Source: SIG701 sp045123975 (GTDB lineage Bacteria > Bacillota > Clostridia > Oscillospirales > CAG-272). From it: DNA of 64,000 bases. Positions 17,047 through 25,675 of the stretch are shown here, one piece after another. The first letter of the stretch is position 1. The number at the start of each line of letters is the position of its first letter. Under the pieces are notes generated by a model. It saw nothing but the letters and a program-made list of their open reading frames with translations. It was not told the DNA's origin and made no database searches. The stretch is taken from the NCBI GenBank assembly GCA_045123975.1, contig JBGVKV010000063.1, positions 18,693 to 82,692 of the forward strand, read 5' to 3'. Position numbers and translations under genes: made by a program.

Positions 17047-17901
17047 ATGGATAACTATTCAAATAAAAAATTCAATAAGAACAAAAGAGGTCCTCAGGGA
17101 GGCAATCGCCGTCCCGGATACGGGGCCAAGCAGGATCGCCGTCCCGGTGTGGACGTGCCCGCCGCCGCACCGGAGAACATCGTCTCCGGACGGAATTCCG
17201 TGAGAGAGCTTCTCAAATCCGGTCGGTCTGTGGATAAGCTTTTCGTCCGTACCGGCGACAGAGAAGGCTCCATTACGGTGATTGTGGCGGAGGCTATCCG
17301 TATGGGAATCCCCGTGATCGAGGTGGATGGCTCCAAGTTGGACGCTATGACCTGCGGTGCCCATCATCAGGGTGTGGCGGCCATGGCTGCGGAAAAGCAG
17401 TACGTGGATCTGGAAACCATTGTGAACATTGCCCACGAAAGAGGCGAAAGACCTCTGGTGGTAGTTTGCGACGGTATTGAGGATCCCCACAATCTGGGTG
17501 CGGTAATCCGCTGTGCGGAATGTGCCGGTGCCCACGGTATCGTGTTGCCCAAGCGGCACGCGGTGGGCCTTACCCCCGTGGTAACGTCCGCATCTGCCGG
17601 TGCTCTGGAGCATATGGCGGTAGCCAAGGTGCAGAACATCGCCGCCGCTATTGAAAAGCTGAAGGAGCTGGGCCTGTGGATCTTCACCGCCGAGGCCGGC
17701 GGCACCCCCTACTACGAAACGGACTGGAAGTGCGGCGCTGCTGTCGTGATGGGCAGTGAGGGCCAGGGCGTCAGCCGTTTGGTAAAGGAAAAGAGCGATT
17801 TCATCGTGTCCATCCCCATGTACGGAAAAGTCAATTCTCTGAATGTTTCCACCGCCGCGTCGGTGATTCTTTGCCATGCTGCCCGCATGCAGCGAACCTA
17901 A
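17047..17901 (+). CDS. rlmB: 23S rRNA (guanosine-2'-O-)-methyltransferase, TrmH family
   Basis: 284 residues of the SpoU/TrmH (SPOUT) class. A basic, disordered N-terminal tail of about 40 residues precedes the substrate-binding L30e-like domain (IVSGRNSVRELL). The SPOUT knot follows, with motif 1 (DPHNLGAVIRCAE), motif 2 (VMGSEGQGVS) and motif 3 (SLNVSTAASV). This layout fits RlmB, which modifies G2251 of 23S rRNA, though other TrmH-like enzymes are hard to exclude. The usual cysS-mrnC neighbours are absent here. The next gene starts 26 bases on and is probably co-transcribed. Confidence 0.88.
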   Translation: MDNYSNKKFNKNKRGPQGGNRRPGYGAKQDRRPGVDVPAAAPENIVSGRNSVRELLKSGRSVDKLFVRTGDREGSITVIVAEAIRMGIPVIEVDGSKLDAMTCGAHHQGVAAMAAEKQYVDLETIVNIAHERGERPLVVVCDGIEDPHNLGAVIRCAECAGAHGIVLPKRHAVGLTPVVTSASAGALEHMAVAKVQNIAAAIEKLKELGLWIFTAEAGGTPYYETDWKCGAAVVMGSEGQGVSRLVKEKSDFIVSIPMYGKVNSLNVSTAASVILCHAARMQRT

Positions 17902-17927
17902 AAACGTTGATGAATGGGTGAATGATT

Positions 17928-20270
17928 ATGAGTGAAAAATTCAGATCCGCATCGAAGGAGCCGGGCAATACTGAATCTGCCGGTTCCCTGAAGGAAAAAC
18001 TGAGTGGTACCTCTGCTCCCGACGCCGGTGTCGACGGAGATCTGGATATCCAGGATCTTCTGAAAAAGTACCTTCCCGAATTTGCCGAGGAAGAAAAAGC
18101 CGAGGAGACTCCCGCAAAAGAGGCTGTCGAGACGGTTCCTGCCGCTGCAACGGAAACGGAGATTGTGGAGGATTCCGAAGAGGAAAGTGAAGAGGAGGAA
18201 GCCAAAAGCGGCTTCTTTGCCCGCCTGCGCGCCTCCGTTGCCAAAGAGGAAGAGGAGCCGGTGATTCCCGATATGTCCTTGTATGAGGAGATTTCGGCGG
18301 AAAACGGCAACGATTCCCGTGCCGAGGATGAGTTGGACCAGAAGCAAGATGAGAACATCCCGGAGGAGGAGACTCCCGTTCTCGATGAGGAGGAAGATGC
18401 TCCCGCCGAAATGGATGAGACCGATCTCAATCTCCTGATGGGCCTGGGCCTGGAGGATCAGATTGATAAAACCGTCGGTGAGGGAACGGCCGATATGATG
18501 GCCGCACAGAACGACGAGGATATCCGCCGTCTGGAGGAAGAGAAGCGCCGTGCCGGCGAGTACGAATATACCGAGCGGGAGCAGACTCCCCAGATCGCTC
18601 AGGCATATAAGACCTCCTTCCGCTTTACCAAGATCAAGATGATCGTCGGACTGTTTTTGACGGCAATCCTCTTCTTCTATGAGAATATTACGCTGTTCGG
18701 TATTCAGTTTGCCGGTGCTTTGGATCCGGCCATCTATCCGGTAGTGTATATTATGATGAGCTTGCAGATCATGCTGCTGGTGTGTGCCGTGGCGTATGAG
18801 CAGATCTTTATCGGCTTCCGCAATCTGTTTACCGGACATCCCACACCGGAGAGCGTTGTGTCTCTGCTGACGGTGTTCGGCACGCTGTATTCCTTCTACG
18901 CCTCAATCGTTGCTACCCAGGGCGTGGAGCCGATTATGTACAACTTTGCCGTGGCCGCCTGCGCCGTTATGTCGCTGATCTTCTCTTATTTCAATACGAA
19001 ACGCGAGATCTTCAGCTTCAATATCGTTTCTTCCAAGAAACCCAAATACGTGTTCCACCGGGTTACCCCGGAGATGGGCGTGCCTGAGAGCGAGGCCTTT
19101 GCGGCTACCGATGAGGACAGCCCCGACGTGCTGCAGATCCGTAAGAGCGGCTTTGTGGACGGTTACTTCGAGAGAAGCACCGCACCGCTCCATTCCACCC
19201 GCATCTACGTGGCTGCTATGCTTACCCTTGTTACCGTGGCCGCCATTCTTCTGGCAGTGCTGGGCTCTCTGGGTGGTGCCAGTGCCTATGAGGCCGTATC
19301 CATCGCCTATATCGCCGTACTTGCCGCCGTTCCCATGTCTATGTTCTTTACATACAGCTATCCCTTCTACAAAGCCAACAAGGAAGCGTATGAAAACGAC
19401 AGCACCATCGTGGGTGAGGCGTCCCTGGAGGAGTATTCCGGCTCTTCCATCATCTCCTTTGAGGATAACAACGTGTTCCCCTCCTACGGCGTAAAGGTGC
19501 AGAATATCAAGATCTACAACAACAACCGTATCGACCGGGTGCTGTACGCCGCTACCAGCGTCTTCTCCGCCGCCGGCGGTCCCTTGAAGGACGTATTTGA
19601 GCTTGCTACCATCGAGATGGGACATTCCGAGGACGTGGAGATTCTGCGTGCCGGTGTGGGCTATCTGGAATGCACCGTGGACGGCCACAAGTACACCTTC
19701 GGCCGTTACGACGTGCTGACGGAGCTGGGTATGGAGTTGCCTGAGGAAAGCATGGAAGAGGATTCCTATATTGAAGGGGATCTGAGCATTATGTACATGC
19801 TCCGTGAGGGTGATCTTATTGCCAAGATGTTCATCAAGTACGTGATGGATGCGGACTTCGAGTTCATTCTCCGCCAGTTTGCTCAGAACGGCAGCTGCGT
19901 GTGCATCAAGACATACGATCCCAACATCGACGAGGCCATGATCTTCAGAAAGATCCACAGCAAAAAGTACCCCATGAAGGTCATCAAGAACTACGAATCC
20001 ACCGAGGGTGTGGATCGGCTGAACAGCGGTATCGTGACCCGTGGTACCACCAAGTCTCTGTTGCAGACGGTTTCCTTCTGTGATATGGTGCTCAGCGTAA
20101 AGCGCACCAATATGGTGATCAGCGTGGCATCTGCCCTCGTTACCTTGGTCATTCTGTTTATTGTATCCCTGTCGGATAATTTGGGCGCCATCGGTTCCTG
20201 GCTGATCGTTTTGAATCAGCTGTTCTGGATGCTCCCCGCTATGCTGACAACAAAACTGTATATCCGATAA
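17928..20270 (+). CDS. P-type-ATPase-like membrane protein lacking the catalytic aspartate
   Basis: 780 residues. Residues 1-220 are very acidic and low in complexity. Then come about eight membrane segments in the P1B order: four near 235-350, two near 425-478, and two at the C-terminus near 727-777. Between TM6 and TM7 lies what reads as a decayed P/N domain. L-E-E-Y-S-G-S-S-I-I-S-F-E-D-N-N-V aligns with the usual I-C-F-D-K-T-G-T, so Asp becomes Glu (E512) and KTGT is lost. A GVGYLECTVDGHKYTFGRYDVL-like N-domain strand pair is still visible. The TGD and GDGxND motifs are gone. It is probably a non-pumping relative. The start follows a weak GGGTGA site; an in-frame ATG lies 6 bases earlier. 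Confidence 0.75.
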   Translation: MSEKFRSASKEPGNTESAGSLKEKLSGTSAPDAGVDGDLDIQDLLKKYLPEFAEEEKAEETPAKEAVETVPAAATETEIVEDSEEESEEEEAKSGFFARLRASVAKEEEEPVIPDMSLYEEISAENGNDSRAEDELDQKQDENIPEEETPVLDEEEDAPAEMDETDLNLLMGLGLEDQIDKTVGEGTADMMAAQNDEDIRRLEEEKRRAGEYEYTEREQTPQIAQAYKTSFRFTKIKMIVGLFLTAILFFYENITLFGIQFAGALDPAIYPVVYIMMSLQIMLLVCAVAYEQIFIGFRNLFTGHPTPESVVSLLTVFGTLYSFYASIVATQGVEPIMYNFAVAACAVMSLIFSYFNTKREIFSFNIVSSKKPKYVFHRVTPEMGVPESEAFAATDEDSPDVLQIRKSGFVDGYFERSTAPLHSTRIYVAAMLTLVTVAAILLAVLGSLGGASAYEAVSIAYIAVLAAVPMSMFFTYSYPFYKANKEAYENDSTIVGEASLEEYSGSSIISFEDNNVFPSYGVKVQNIKIYNNNRIDRVLYAATSVFSAAGGPLKDVFELATIEMGHSEDVEILRAGVGYLECTVDGHKYTFGRYDVLTELGMELPEESMEEDSYIEGDLSIMYMLREGDLIAKMFIKYVMDADFEFILRQFAQNGSCVCIKTYDPNIDEAMIFRKIHSKKYPMKVIKNYESTEGVDRLNSGIVTRGTTKSLLQTVSFCDMVLSVKRTNMVISVASALVTLVILFIVSLSDNLGAIGSWLIVLNQLFWMLPAMLTTKLYIR

Positions 20271-20277
20271 TATAACG

Positions 20278-20308
20278 GAAGGGGAGGGAGGATTCCTTCC
20301 CCTTTTCC
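20278..20308 (+). terminator. possible terminator or pause hairpin
   Basis: Purine-rich and pyrimidine-rich arms (AAGGGG with CCCCTT) are followed by TTTT, in the 50-base gap before the radical SAM gene. Confidence 0.35.
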
Positions 20309-20320
20309 ACAGGAGTTTTT

Positions 20321-22948
20321 ATGAGAGAAGATATTCGTTCTTTTTTGAGTCGGGTGGAGAAGCCCGGCCGCTATACCGGCGGTGAGCCGGGATCGGTGTA
20401 CAAGGATTTGCAAAACGTTCGCCTCCGTGTGGCATTTTGCTTCCCCGATACCTACGAGATCGGTATGTCCAATCTGGGTATGCGGATATTGTGCCAGGCA
20501 TTCAACGAGTTGGATGCGGTCTGGTGCGAGCGGGTGTACGCTCCCTGGGTGGATATGGAAAAGGAAATGCGCGAGCGGCATATCCCCCTGTTTACCCACG
20601 AGAGCGGCGATCCCGTAGGGGAGTTTGATATCGTAGCCTTCACCCTGCAGTACGAGATGTGCTACACCACCGTTCTCAATATGATGGATCTGGCGGGTAT
20701 TCCCCTCCGGTCGGCGGATCGTGGCGAGGATTCTCCCGTTATCCTGGCCGGCGGCCCCTGTGCCTACAATCCCGAGCCCCTGGCTCCCTTTGTGGATATT
20801 TTCTCCATCGGTGAGGGGGAGGAGGCTCTGCCCGAGCTGGCCAAACTGTATCTGTCCATGAAGGAAAACGGTACCTATACGAAATCCGCCTTCCTCCGTG
20901 AAGCCTCCCATCTGGAGGGCTTTTACGTGCCTTCGCTGTACGATGTGGCTTACCGTTCCGATAACACCGTCGAATCCATCACACCGCAGTATCCCGACGT
21001 GCCTGCAAAGGTGCGCCGCCGCGTGGTGGCGGACGTGGACCATACCGTGGTGCCTACCGCTCCCGTGATGCCCTATATCGAAACGGTGCAGGACCGTGTG
21101 ACGCTGGAGGTGTTCCGCGGCTGCGTGCGCGGCTGCCGCTTCTGCCAGGCCGGATTCATTACCCGTCCCGTGCGGGAGAAATCCGTGCCCGTGCTGTGCG
21201 ATATTGCCCGCACTACAGCGGAGAATACGGGATATGACGAGATCTCCCTGATGTCGTTGTCCATCAGCGACTATACGGAGATCGGCCATTTGACGGATGA
21301 GCTTTTGGAATGGACCGACGAGAAGAAGATCAATCTGGCCCTGCCGTCTTTGCGTGCGGACAGCTTCAGCCGGGAATTGATGGATAAGATCTCCGGCGTC
21401 CGTACCTCCACCTTGACCTTTGCCCCCGAGGCAGGCACCCAGCGTCTGCGTGACGTGATCAACAAAAACGTTACCGAGGAAGAAATCCTCAACGCCTGCC
21501 GTATCGCTTTCGAGGCAGGCAAGACCCAGGTGAAGCTGTACTTTATGATAGGTCTGCCCGGGGAAACCTATGAGGATATCGCCGGTATTGCCGAGATTGC
21601 CAAACACGTTCTCGACACCTTCTACGCTACGCCCAACCGGAACCGTGCCCGTGCACCTCAGGTGACCTTGAGTGTGGCCTGCTTTATCCCCAAGCCCCAG
21701 ACTCCCTTCCAGTGGGAAGGGCAGGACACCATGGAGTCTCTGTCGGAGAAGCAGAAGTTTTTGATGAGCAAGATCACCGATCGGAAGATCCGTTACAATT
21801 ACCACGATGCCCGCACCTCTCATCTGGAGGCGGTGTTCGCCCGTGGTGACCGCCGTCTGGGCGATGCTCTGGAATTGGCCCAAAAGGAAGGCATGCGCTT
21901 TGATGCGTGGGAGGAATTTTTCGATTACGATAAATGGATGGACGTGATCCGCCGCTGCGGTCTGGATCCGGATTTTTACGCCAACCGCGCTATCCCCGAC
22001 GGGGAAATCCTTCCGTGGGATATGATCGAATGCGGCGTCAGCCGGGAATTTTTGCTTCGTGAGCGCCACAAATCCCAGGCGGGTACGCCCACGCCCGGCT
22101 GTCATGAGAAATGCTCCGCCTGCGGTGCCAACGGCGGTATCGATCCGTCGGCCTGCACCTGGTGTCCCGGCGGAAAGGCCTCCGAAAAGAAGACGGATGC
22201 TCCCCGCGAGGAAAAGGCATACCGGGCTCCAGCCCCCCGGCCTACTCCCGGATTCTCCGATCCGGGTACACAGAAGGTTCCGTACCGCAACGTGCGCGTT
22301 CGCTTTGTGAAAGAGGATCCCGCTTTGTATATCGGCCATCTGGACGTGGCCCGGGTGATGTCCCGTGTGGTTACGAAATCCGGTTTGCCCGTGTATTATA
22401 CCGAAGGATTCAATCCTCGACCTAAGCTGGTGTTTGCTTCTCCCTTGTCTGTGGGATGCGGCAGTACCTGCGAGATTATGGATATCCGCGTTCTGCCCGA
22501 GGTGACCGATGGGGAAATCCTCGCCGCGCTGAAAACAGCGGAGATCAAGGGACTTACGGTGACGGACGTGTACGAGGCAAAAACCAAATTGACGGAGATC
22601 ACGGACGCGGCGTACCGCCTGCGCATCCATTCTCCCAAGGCCGATGCGGCGTATGCCGGGCAGATTGAGGAACGCTTCAAGACTCCCGTTGTTATGATGA
22701 AAAAGTCCAAGAGCGGTGAAAAAGAGGTGGATATCACCTCCCTGATCCGTTCGCTGACGGCAGCCTATGATGAAACAAGCGGCACCGTGGTGGTGGACTG
22801 CACTCTGGCGTGCAGCAGCAGTGAGTATCTGAATCCCTCCTACGTGGCGGATGCCATCGCAAGGGAAACGGATCTCATCACCGAGGATACATGGCATGAG
22901 ACAGTGCGGTGCGCAATGCTTCGTGCCGACGGCACAGAATTCCAATAA
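20321..22948 (+). CDS. B12-binding radical SAM protein fused to a DUF2344 domain
   Basis: 875 residues joining two families I know as TIGR03960 and TIGR03936/DUF2344. Residues 1-200 are the cobalamin-type N-terminal domain. The radical SAM core starts near residue 265 with GCVRGCRFCQAG, the 4Fe-4S-binding C-x3-C-x2-C. A Cys-rich CHEKCSACGANGG segment lies near 590-605. The last 230 residues (VRVRFVKEDPALYIGHLD, GFNPRPKLVFASPL) are DUF2344. The reaction is not known; RNA or tRNA modification has been suggested for relatives. An AGGAG site precedes the ATG. Confidence 0.88.
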   Translation: MREDIRSFLSRVEKPGRYTGGEPGSVYKDLQNVRLRVAFCFPDTYEIGMSNLGMRILCQAFNELDAVWCERVYAPWVDMEKEMRERHIPLFTHESGDPVGEFDIVAFTLQYEMCYTTVLNMMDLAGIPLRSADRGEDSPVILAGGPCAYNPEPLAPFVDIFSIGEGEEALPELAKLYLSMKENGTYTKSAFLREASHLEGFYVPSLYDVAYRSDNTVESITPQYPDVPAKVRRRVVADVDHTVVPTAPVMPYIETVQDRVTLEVFRGCVRGCRFCQAGFITRPVREKSVPVLCDIARTTAENTGYDEISLMSLSISDYTEIGHLTDELLEWTDEKKINLALPSLRADSFSRELMDKISGVRTSTLTFAPEAGTQRLRDVINKNVTEEEILNACRIAFEAGKTQVKLYFMIGLPGETYEDIAGIAEIAKHVLDTFYATPNRNRARAPQVTLSVACFIPKPQTPFQWEGQDTMESLSEKQKFLMSKITDRKIRYNYHDARTSHLEAVFARGDRRLGDALELAQKEGMRFDAWEEFFDYDKWMDVIRRCGLDPDFYANRAIPDGEILPWDMIECGVSREFLLRERHKSQAGTPTPGCHEKCSACGANGGIDPSACTWCPGGKASEKKTDAPREEKAYRAPAPRPTPGFSDPGTQKVPYRNVRVRFVKEDPALYIGHLDVARVMSRVVTKSGLPVYYTEGFNPRPKLVFASPLSVGCGSTCEIMDIRVLPEVTDGEILAALKTAEIKGLTVTDVYEAKTKLTEITDAAYRLRIHSPKADAAYAGQIEERFKTPVVMMKKSKSGEKEVDITSLIRSLTAAYDETSGTVVVDCTLACSSSEYLNPSYVADAIARETDLITEDTWHETVRCAMLRADGTEFQ

Positions 22949-22955
22949 TACGATG

Positions 22956-22982
22956 GGGCGTGCGACAGCACGCCCTGCTTTT
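22956..22982 (+). terminator. terminator after the radical SAM gene
   Basis: 8-bp GC-rich stem (22956-22963 with 22968-22975), GACA loop, then TGCTTTTT. Confidence 0.85.
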
Positions 22983-23025
22983 TCAAAAAAATAAGATATT
23001 TTATCAAAAAGTTGTAAAAAACCTA

Positions 23026-23054
23026 TTGACAAACAGGAGTAAAGTCAGTATAAT
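23026..23054 (+). promoter_or_regulatory. promoter of rplJ-rplL
   Basis: Perfect consensus: TTGACA (23026-23031), 17 bases, TATAAT (23049-23054). Confidence 0.93.
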
Positions 23055-23065
23055 ACTTGTGTTGA

Positions 23066-23172
23066 TCCAAAGACAGCAGGTTCCGGTAAAAGCGTTTGCT
23101 TTCCTGCCGAGGAGAGATTTAATATGTATATATTATGTCTTTTTTCGGTTTGCCGGAAAAAGACATTTTTTG
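23066..23172 (+). promoter_or_regulatory. ribosomal protein L10 leader with attenuator
   Basis: The leader carries the conserved L10-leader core (AAAGACAGCAGG followed later by CCTGCCGAGGAG), in which the CAGCAGG and CCTGC arms pair. Downstream is a 14-bp hairpin (23135-23148 with 23153-23166) followed by six Ts, a textbook intrinsic terminator. In this class L10(L12)4 binds the kink-turn element and lowers expression of the operon. Recognition rests on the motif and on its position before rplJ. Confidence 0.85.
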
Positions 23173-23216
23173 TTGCCTGCGGTCCGTGAGCAAACTTTTA
23201 CAAGGAGGAGATCCAA

Positions 23217-23750
23217 ATGCCTAACGCAAAAGTACTGGAGCAGAAAAAACTCGCTGTTGAAACTCTCGCTGATAAGATGGGTCGCGCTGCTTCCGGTGTT
23301 CTCGTAAAGTATGAGGGTATCACCGTTGAGGACGATACTAAGATGCGTGCAGCTCTTCGTAAGGCCGGTGTAGAATACACCGTACTGAAGAACTCCATCA
23401 TCGGCCGTGCATGCGACAATGCAGGTTTCACCGCTCTGAAGAGCGAGCTGACCGGCATGAACGCAGTAGCGATCAGTTTTGACGACCAGGTTGCACCCGC
23501 AAAGATCCTGAAGGAGTATGCGGATAAGATCGAGTCTTTCCAGCTTCGCGGCGGTTTCGTTGACGGTGAAGTTCTGGACGCAGCCGGTGTAAACGAGCTG
23601 GCAACCATTCCGTCCAAGGACGTACTCGTCGGCAAGATTCTTGGAAGCATCCAGGGACCTCTGTACAGCCTGGCATTCGCCCTGCAGGCTATTATCGACA
23701 AGAACGGCGAAGGTGCTGCCGAAGAAGCAGCTCCCGCAGCAGAAGCGTAA
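23217..23750 (+). CDS. rplJ: 50S ribosomal protein L10
   Basis: 177 residues. It forms the base of the L7/L12 stalk. The N-terminal globular domain includes the conserved YEGITVEDDTKMRAALRKAGVEYTVLKNS segment. The C-terminal helix that carries L12 dimers ends in an Ala/Glu-rich tail. The start follows an AAGGAGGAG site. It precedes rplL as usual, but rplK and rplA are not upstream here. Confidence 0.98.
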   Translation: MPNAKVLEQKKLAVETLADKMGRAASGVLVKYEGITVEDDTKMRAALRKAGVEYTVLKNSIIGRACDNAGFTALKSELTGMNAVAISFDDQVAPAKILKEYADKIESFQLRGGFVDGEVLDAAGVNELATIPSKDVLVGKILGSIQGPLYSLAFALQAIIDKNGEGAAEEAAPAAEA

Positions 23751-23800
23751 TTTCTGCATAATTAATTTTTGAAAAACGACAAATTTGGAGGATAATGAAA

Positions 23801-24175
23801 ATGGCAAACGAAAAGTCCACTCAGATCATTGAGCAGATCAAAGCTCTCACTATTCTTGAACTGGCCGACCTCGTAAAGGCAATCGAAGAGGAATTCGGCG
23901 TATCCGCAGCTCCCGTAGCAGTAGCTGGCGCAGCAGTTGCAGCAGCTCCCGCAGCAGAGGAGAAGACCGAGTTCGACGTAATCCTGAAGAACTTCGGCGG
24001 CAACAAGCTCGGCGTTATCAAGGCTGTTCGCGAGATCACCGGTCTCGGCCTGAAGGAAGCAAAAGAGCTGGTTGAAGGCGCTCCCAAGACCCTGAAGGAA
24101 GCTGTATCCAAGGCTGACGCTGAGGCTATCCAGAAGACCCTCACCGAGGCTGGCGCAGAAGTAGAAATCAAGTAA
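23801..24175 (+). CDS. rplL: 50S ribosomal protein L7/L12
   Basis: 124 residues. The N-terminal dimerisation helix is followed by an Ala-rich hinge (residues 37-52, VAVAGAAVAAAPAAEE). The C-terminal factor-binding domain contains EFDVIL, KLGVIKAVREITGLGLKEAKELVEGAP and EAGAEVE. The ATG at 23801 sits 9 bases from GGAGG. An ATG at 23795 is in frame, but only 3 bases from the site. Confidence 0.98.
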   Translation: MANEKSTQIIEQIKALTILELADLVKAIEEEFGVSAAPVAVAGAAVAAAPAAEEKTEFDVILKNFGGNKLGVIKAVREITGLGLKEAKELVEGAPKTLKEAVSKADAEAIQKTLTEAGAEVEIK

Positions 24176-24193
24176 TTTCCGCTTTCATGCAAA

Positions 24194-24224
24194 AAAACCG
24201 TTGGAGTAATCCAACGGTTTTTTG
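24194..24224. terminator. bidirectional terminator after rplL
   Basis: 12-bp perfect stem (24194-24205 with 24210-24221), GTAA loop, A-run before and T-run after. It is shared with the convergent fusion gene. Confidence 0.92.
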
Positions 24225-24230
24225 TTTTTC

Positions 24231-25520
24231 TTACGGATTTATTTTTTTCGGGGGGTGTTTTTTCTTGCGGCCAGGCCGTCCTCCCCGGATGAAGGCCTCG
24301 GCGGCTTCTACTACCTTGCCCATATTCCGTCCGCCCAGTCGGCGGATAGCGGCGGCCTTGTCCGCCCATATGTAATCGGAGATTTCGTTTTCCCCGAGGG
24401 AAAGCTCTCCCTTGGCCTGCGCCAGGAAGAATACCACGTGCTTCAGGGCCTTGGCGGATACGGTGTAGGACATTTCCCGACGGAATCCCTCCCGCAGGGT
24501 TACGTGCAGACCTGTTTCCTCCCAAACCTCGCGAAGGGCGGTTTCTTGTTCCGTTTCGCCTGCGGCGATGTGCCCCTTGGGCAAACTCCACGTGCCGGAT
24601 CGGTGCTGATACAGCACCAGATATTCGATGACACCGTCCGCTCGGGTGCGATAGACGATGGCACCGCAGGATTTTTCGTAAATGCATACGAGTGCCGTGT
24701 CGAAATACTGCTCCGCAAAGTGGACTGCCTCGGCAATCTGGGGCTCGTAGGCCATCATGCCCGTGGGAGCCACCACCAGCTTGTCCTCTTTATCGTCCCG
24801 CCGATGGACGGCGGCGATCACCGTGCCGGTGAACCGGCCCAGAGGCTTATTTATACCGTAAATATAGGCATCCATTTCCTCCCCGTCGGGGGACAGAATG
24901 CCGGGAACGTATCCGTAATTGATGGGATAGCGGATGTCCGGGTGCTCCGGATGGATGGAACCGGCGGGACGGTCGACTACGATAGTCAGCCGTTTTCCCA
25001 GCAGCCGATCGGTGGCACTCAGGCGGAGAGTCTTCTGAATAAACTCGGATTTTGCGTGGGAGTATCCGATGGGATCGTTTTGGTACAGAGGCTGCAGACG
25101 GATCTTAAGCTGCTCATACTCGTTGGCCATGAATACGTGATTGTACAGGTAATTGCGGAAGCCCACCAGATCACACCAGGGCTGGCTGCCGTTCAGGGTG
25201 ATCCAAAGGCGGTGCGAATCGGCACCGGAGCTCTTTTTCTGCTTGGCCATGCGGATGCATCCGGTGGCATCGGTGGGGATACGGCGGTATCCCATTTCCG
25301 TAAGGAGCTTGATAGCCGTGGGGGCGGCGGCACCGTCTGCCAGTCCCACGGCGATATCGATAACGGGCACGGCCAAAATGCCGCGCACCGCGGTGGAGCC
25401 GATGTGCTGAATGGCGGGAGCCAGATCCCCCAGCTTTTTCCGAAGGGCAAGAATAGCCAGCTTGGCATCGTTCTCCCAGTAAACGGCGTGACGACTCAAT
25501 ATAATTTTCTGACGGGCCAT
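24231..25520 (-). CDS. three-domain fusion: GrpB-like, inorganic pyrophosphatase-like and Nudix
   Basis: 429 residues. Residues 1-170 match the GrpB/UPF0157 nucleotidyltransferase-like family (QHIGSTAVRGILAVPVIDIAV). Residues 175-290 match a short inorganic-diphosphatase-like family found in Clostridia (VVDRPAGSIHPEHP, YPINYGYVPG, EMDAYIYGINKPL, VIAAVHRRDDKEDK). Residues 293-415 are a Nudix hydrolase with the Nudix box G-x5-E-x7-REVWEETGL. The basic tail is GRKKKHPPKK. The ATG has a perfect AGGAGGTGA site. A role in cleaning up nucleotides or dinucleotides, with pyrophosphate removal, is an inference. Confidence 0.85.
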   Translation of the reverse strand: MARQKIILSRHAVYWENDAKLAILALRKKLGDLAPAIQHIGSTAVRGILAVPVIDIAVGLADGAAAPTAIKLLTEMGYRRIPTDATGCIRMAKQKKSSGADSHRLWITLNGSQPWCDLVGFRNYLYNHVFMANEYEQLKIRLQPLYQNDPIGYSHAKSEFIQKTLRLSATDRLLGKRLTIVVDRPAGSIHPEHPDIRYPINYGYVPGILSPDGEEMDAYIYGINKPLGRFTGTVIAAVHRRDDKEDKLVVAPTGMMAYEPQIAEAVHFAEQYFDTALVCIYEKSCGAIVYRTRADGVIEYLVLYQHRSGTWSLPKGHIAAGETEQETALREVWEETGLHVTLREGFRREMSYTVSAKALKHVVFFLAQAKGELSLGENEISDYIWADKAAAIRRLGGRNMGKVVEAAEAFIRGGRPGRKKKHPPKKINP

Positions 25521-25601
25521 CCGACGCTCACCTCCTTTGCCGATACCCGCAAAAATACGCACAAAAAGACAATAATACACGTATTTTAATCTATACAGAT
25601 A

Positions 25602-25631
25602 ATTATACCGCAGACAGAGATATCCCGTCAA
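25602..25631 (-). promoter_or_regulatory. promoter of the GrpB-PPase-Nudix gene
   Basis: Minus strand: TTGACG (25626-25631), 18 bases, and GCGG-TATAAT (25602-25607). Confidence 0.75.
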
Positions 25632-25675
25632 GGGATTGTGGGAATATTGTTACGAATCTGTGGCGAAAAAGCAAA

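Noticed and set aside
20216..23032. 938-codon minus-strand open frame opposite the radical SAM gene
   Set aside because: Antisense shadow. The plus-strand frame has clear radical SAM and DUF2344 motifs.
24222..25589. 455-codon plus-strand open frame opposite the GrpB-PPase-Nudix gene
   Set aside because: Shadow. The minus-strand frame has three recognisable domains and an AGGAGGTGA site.
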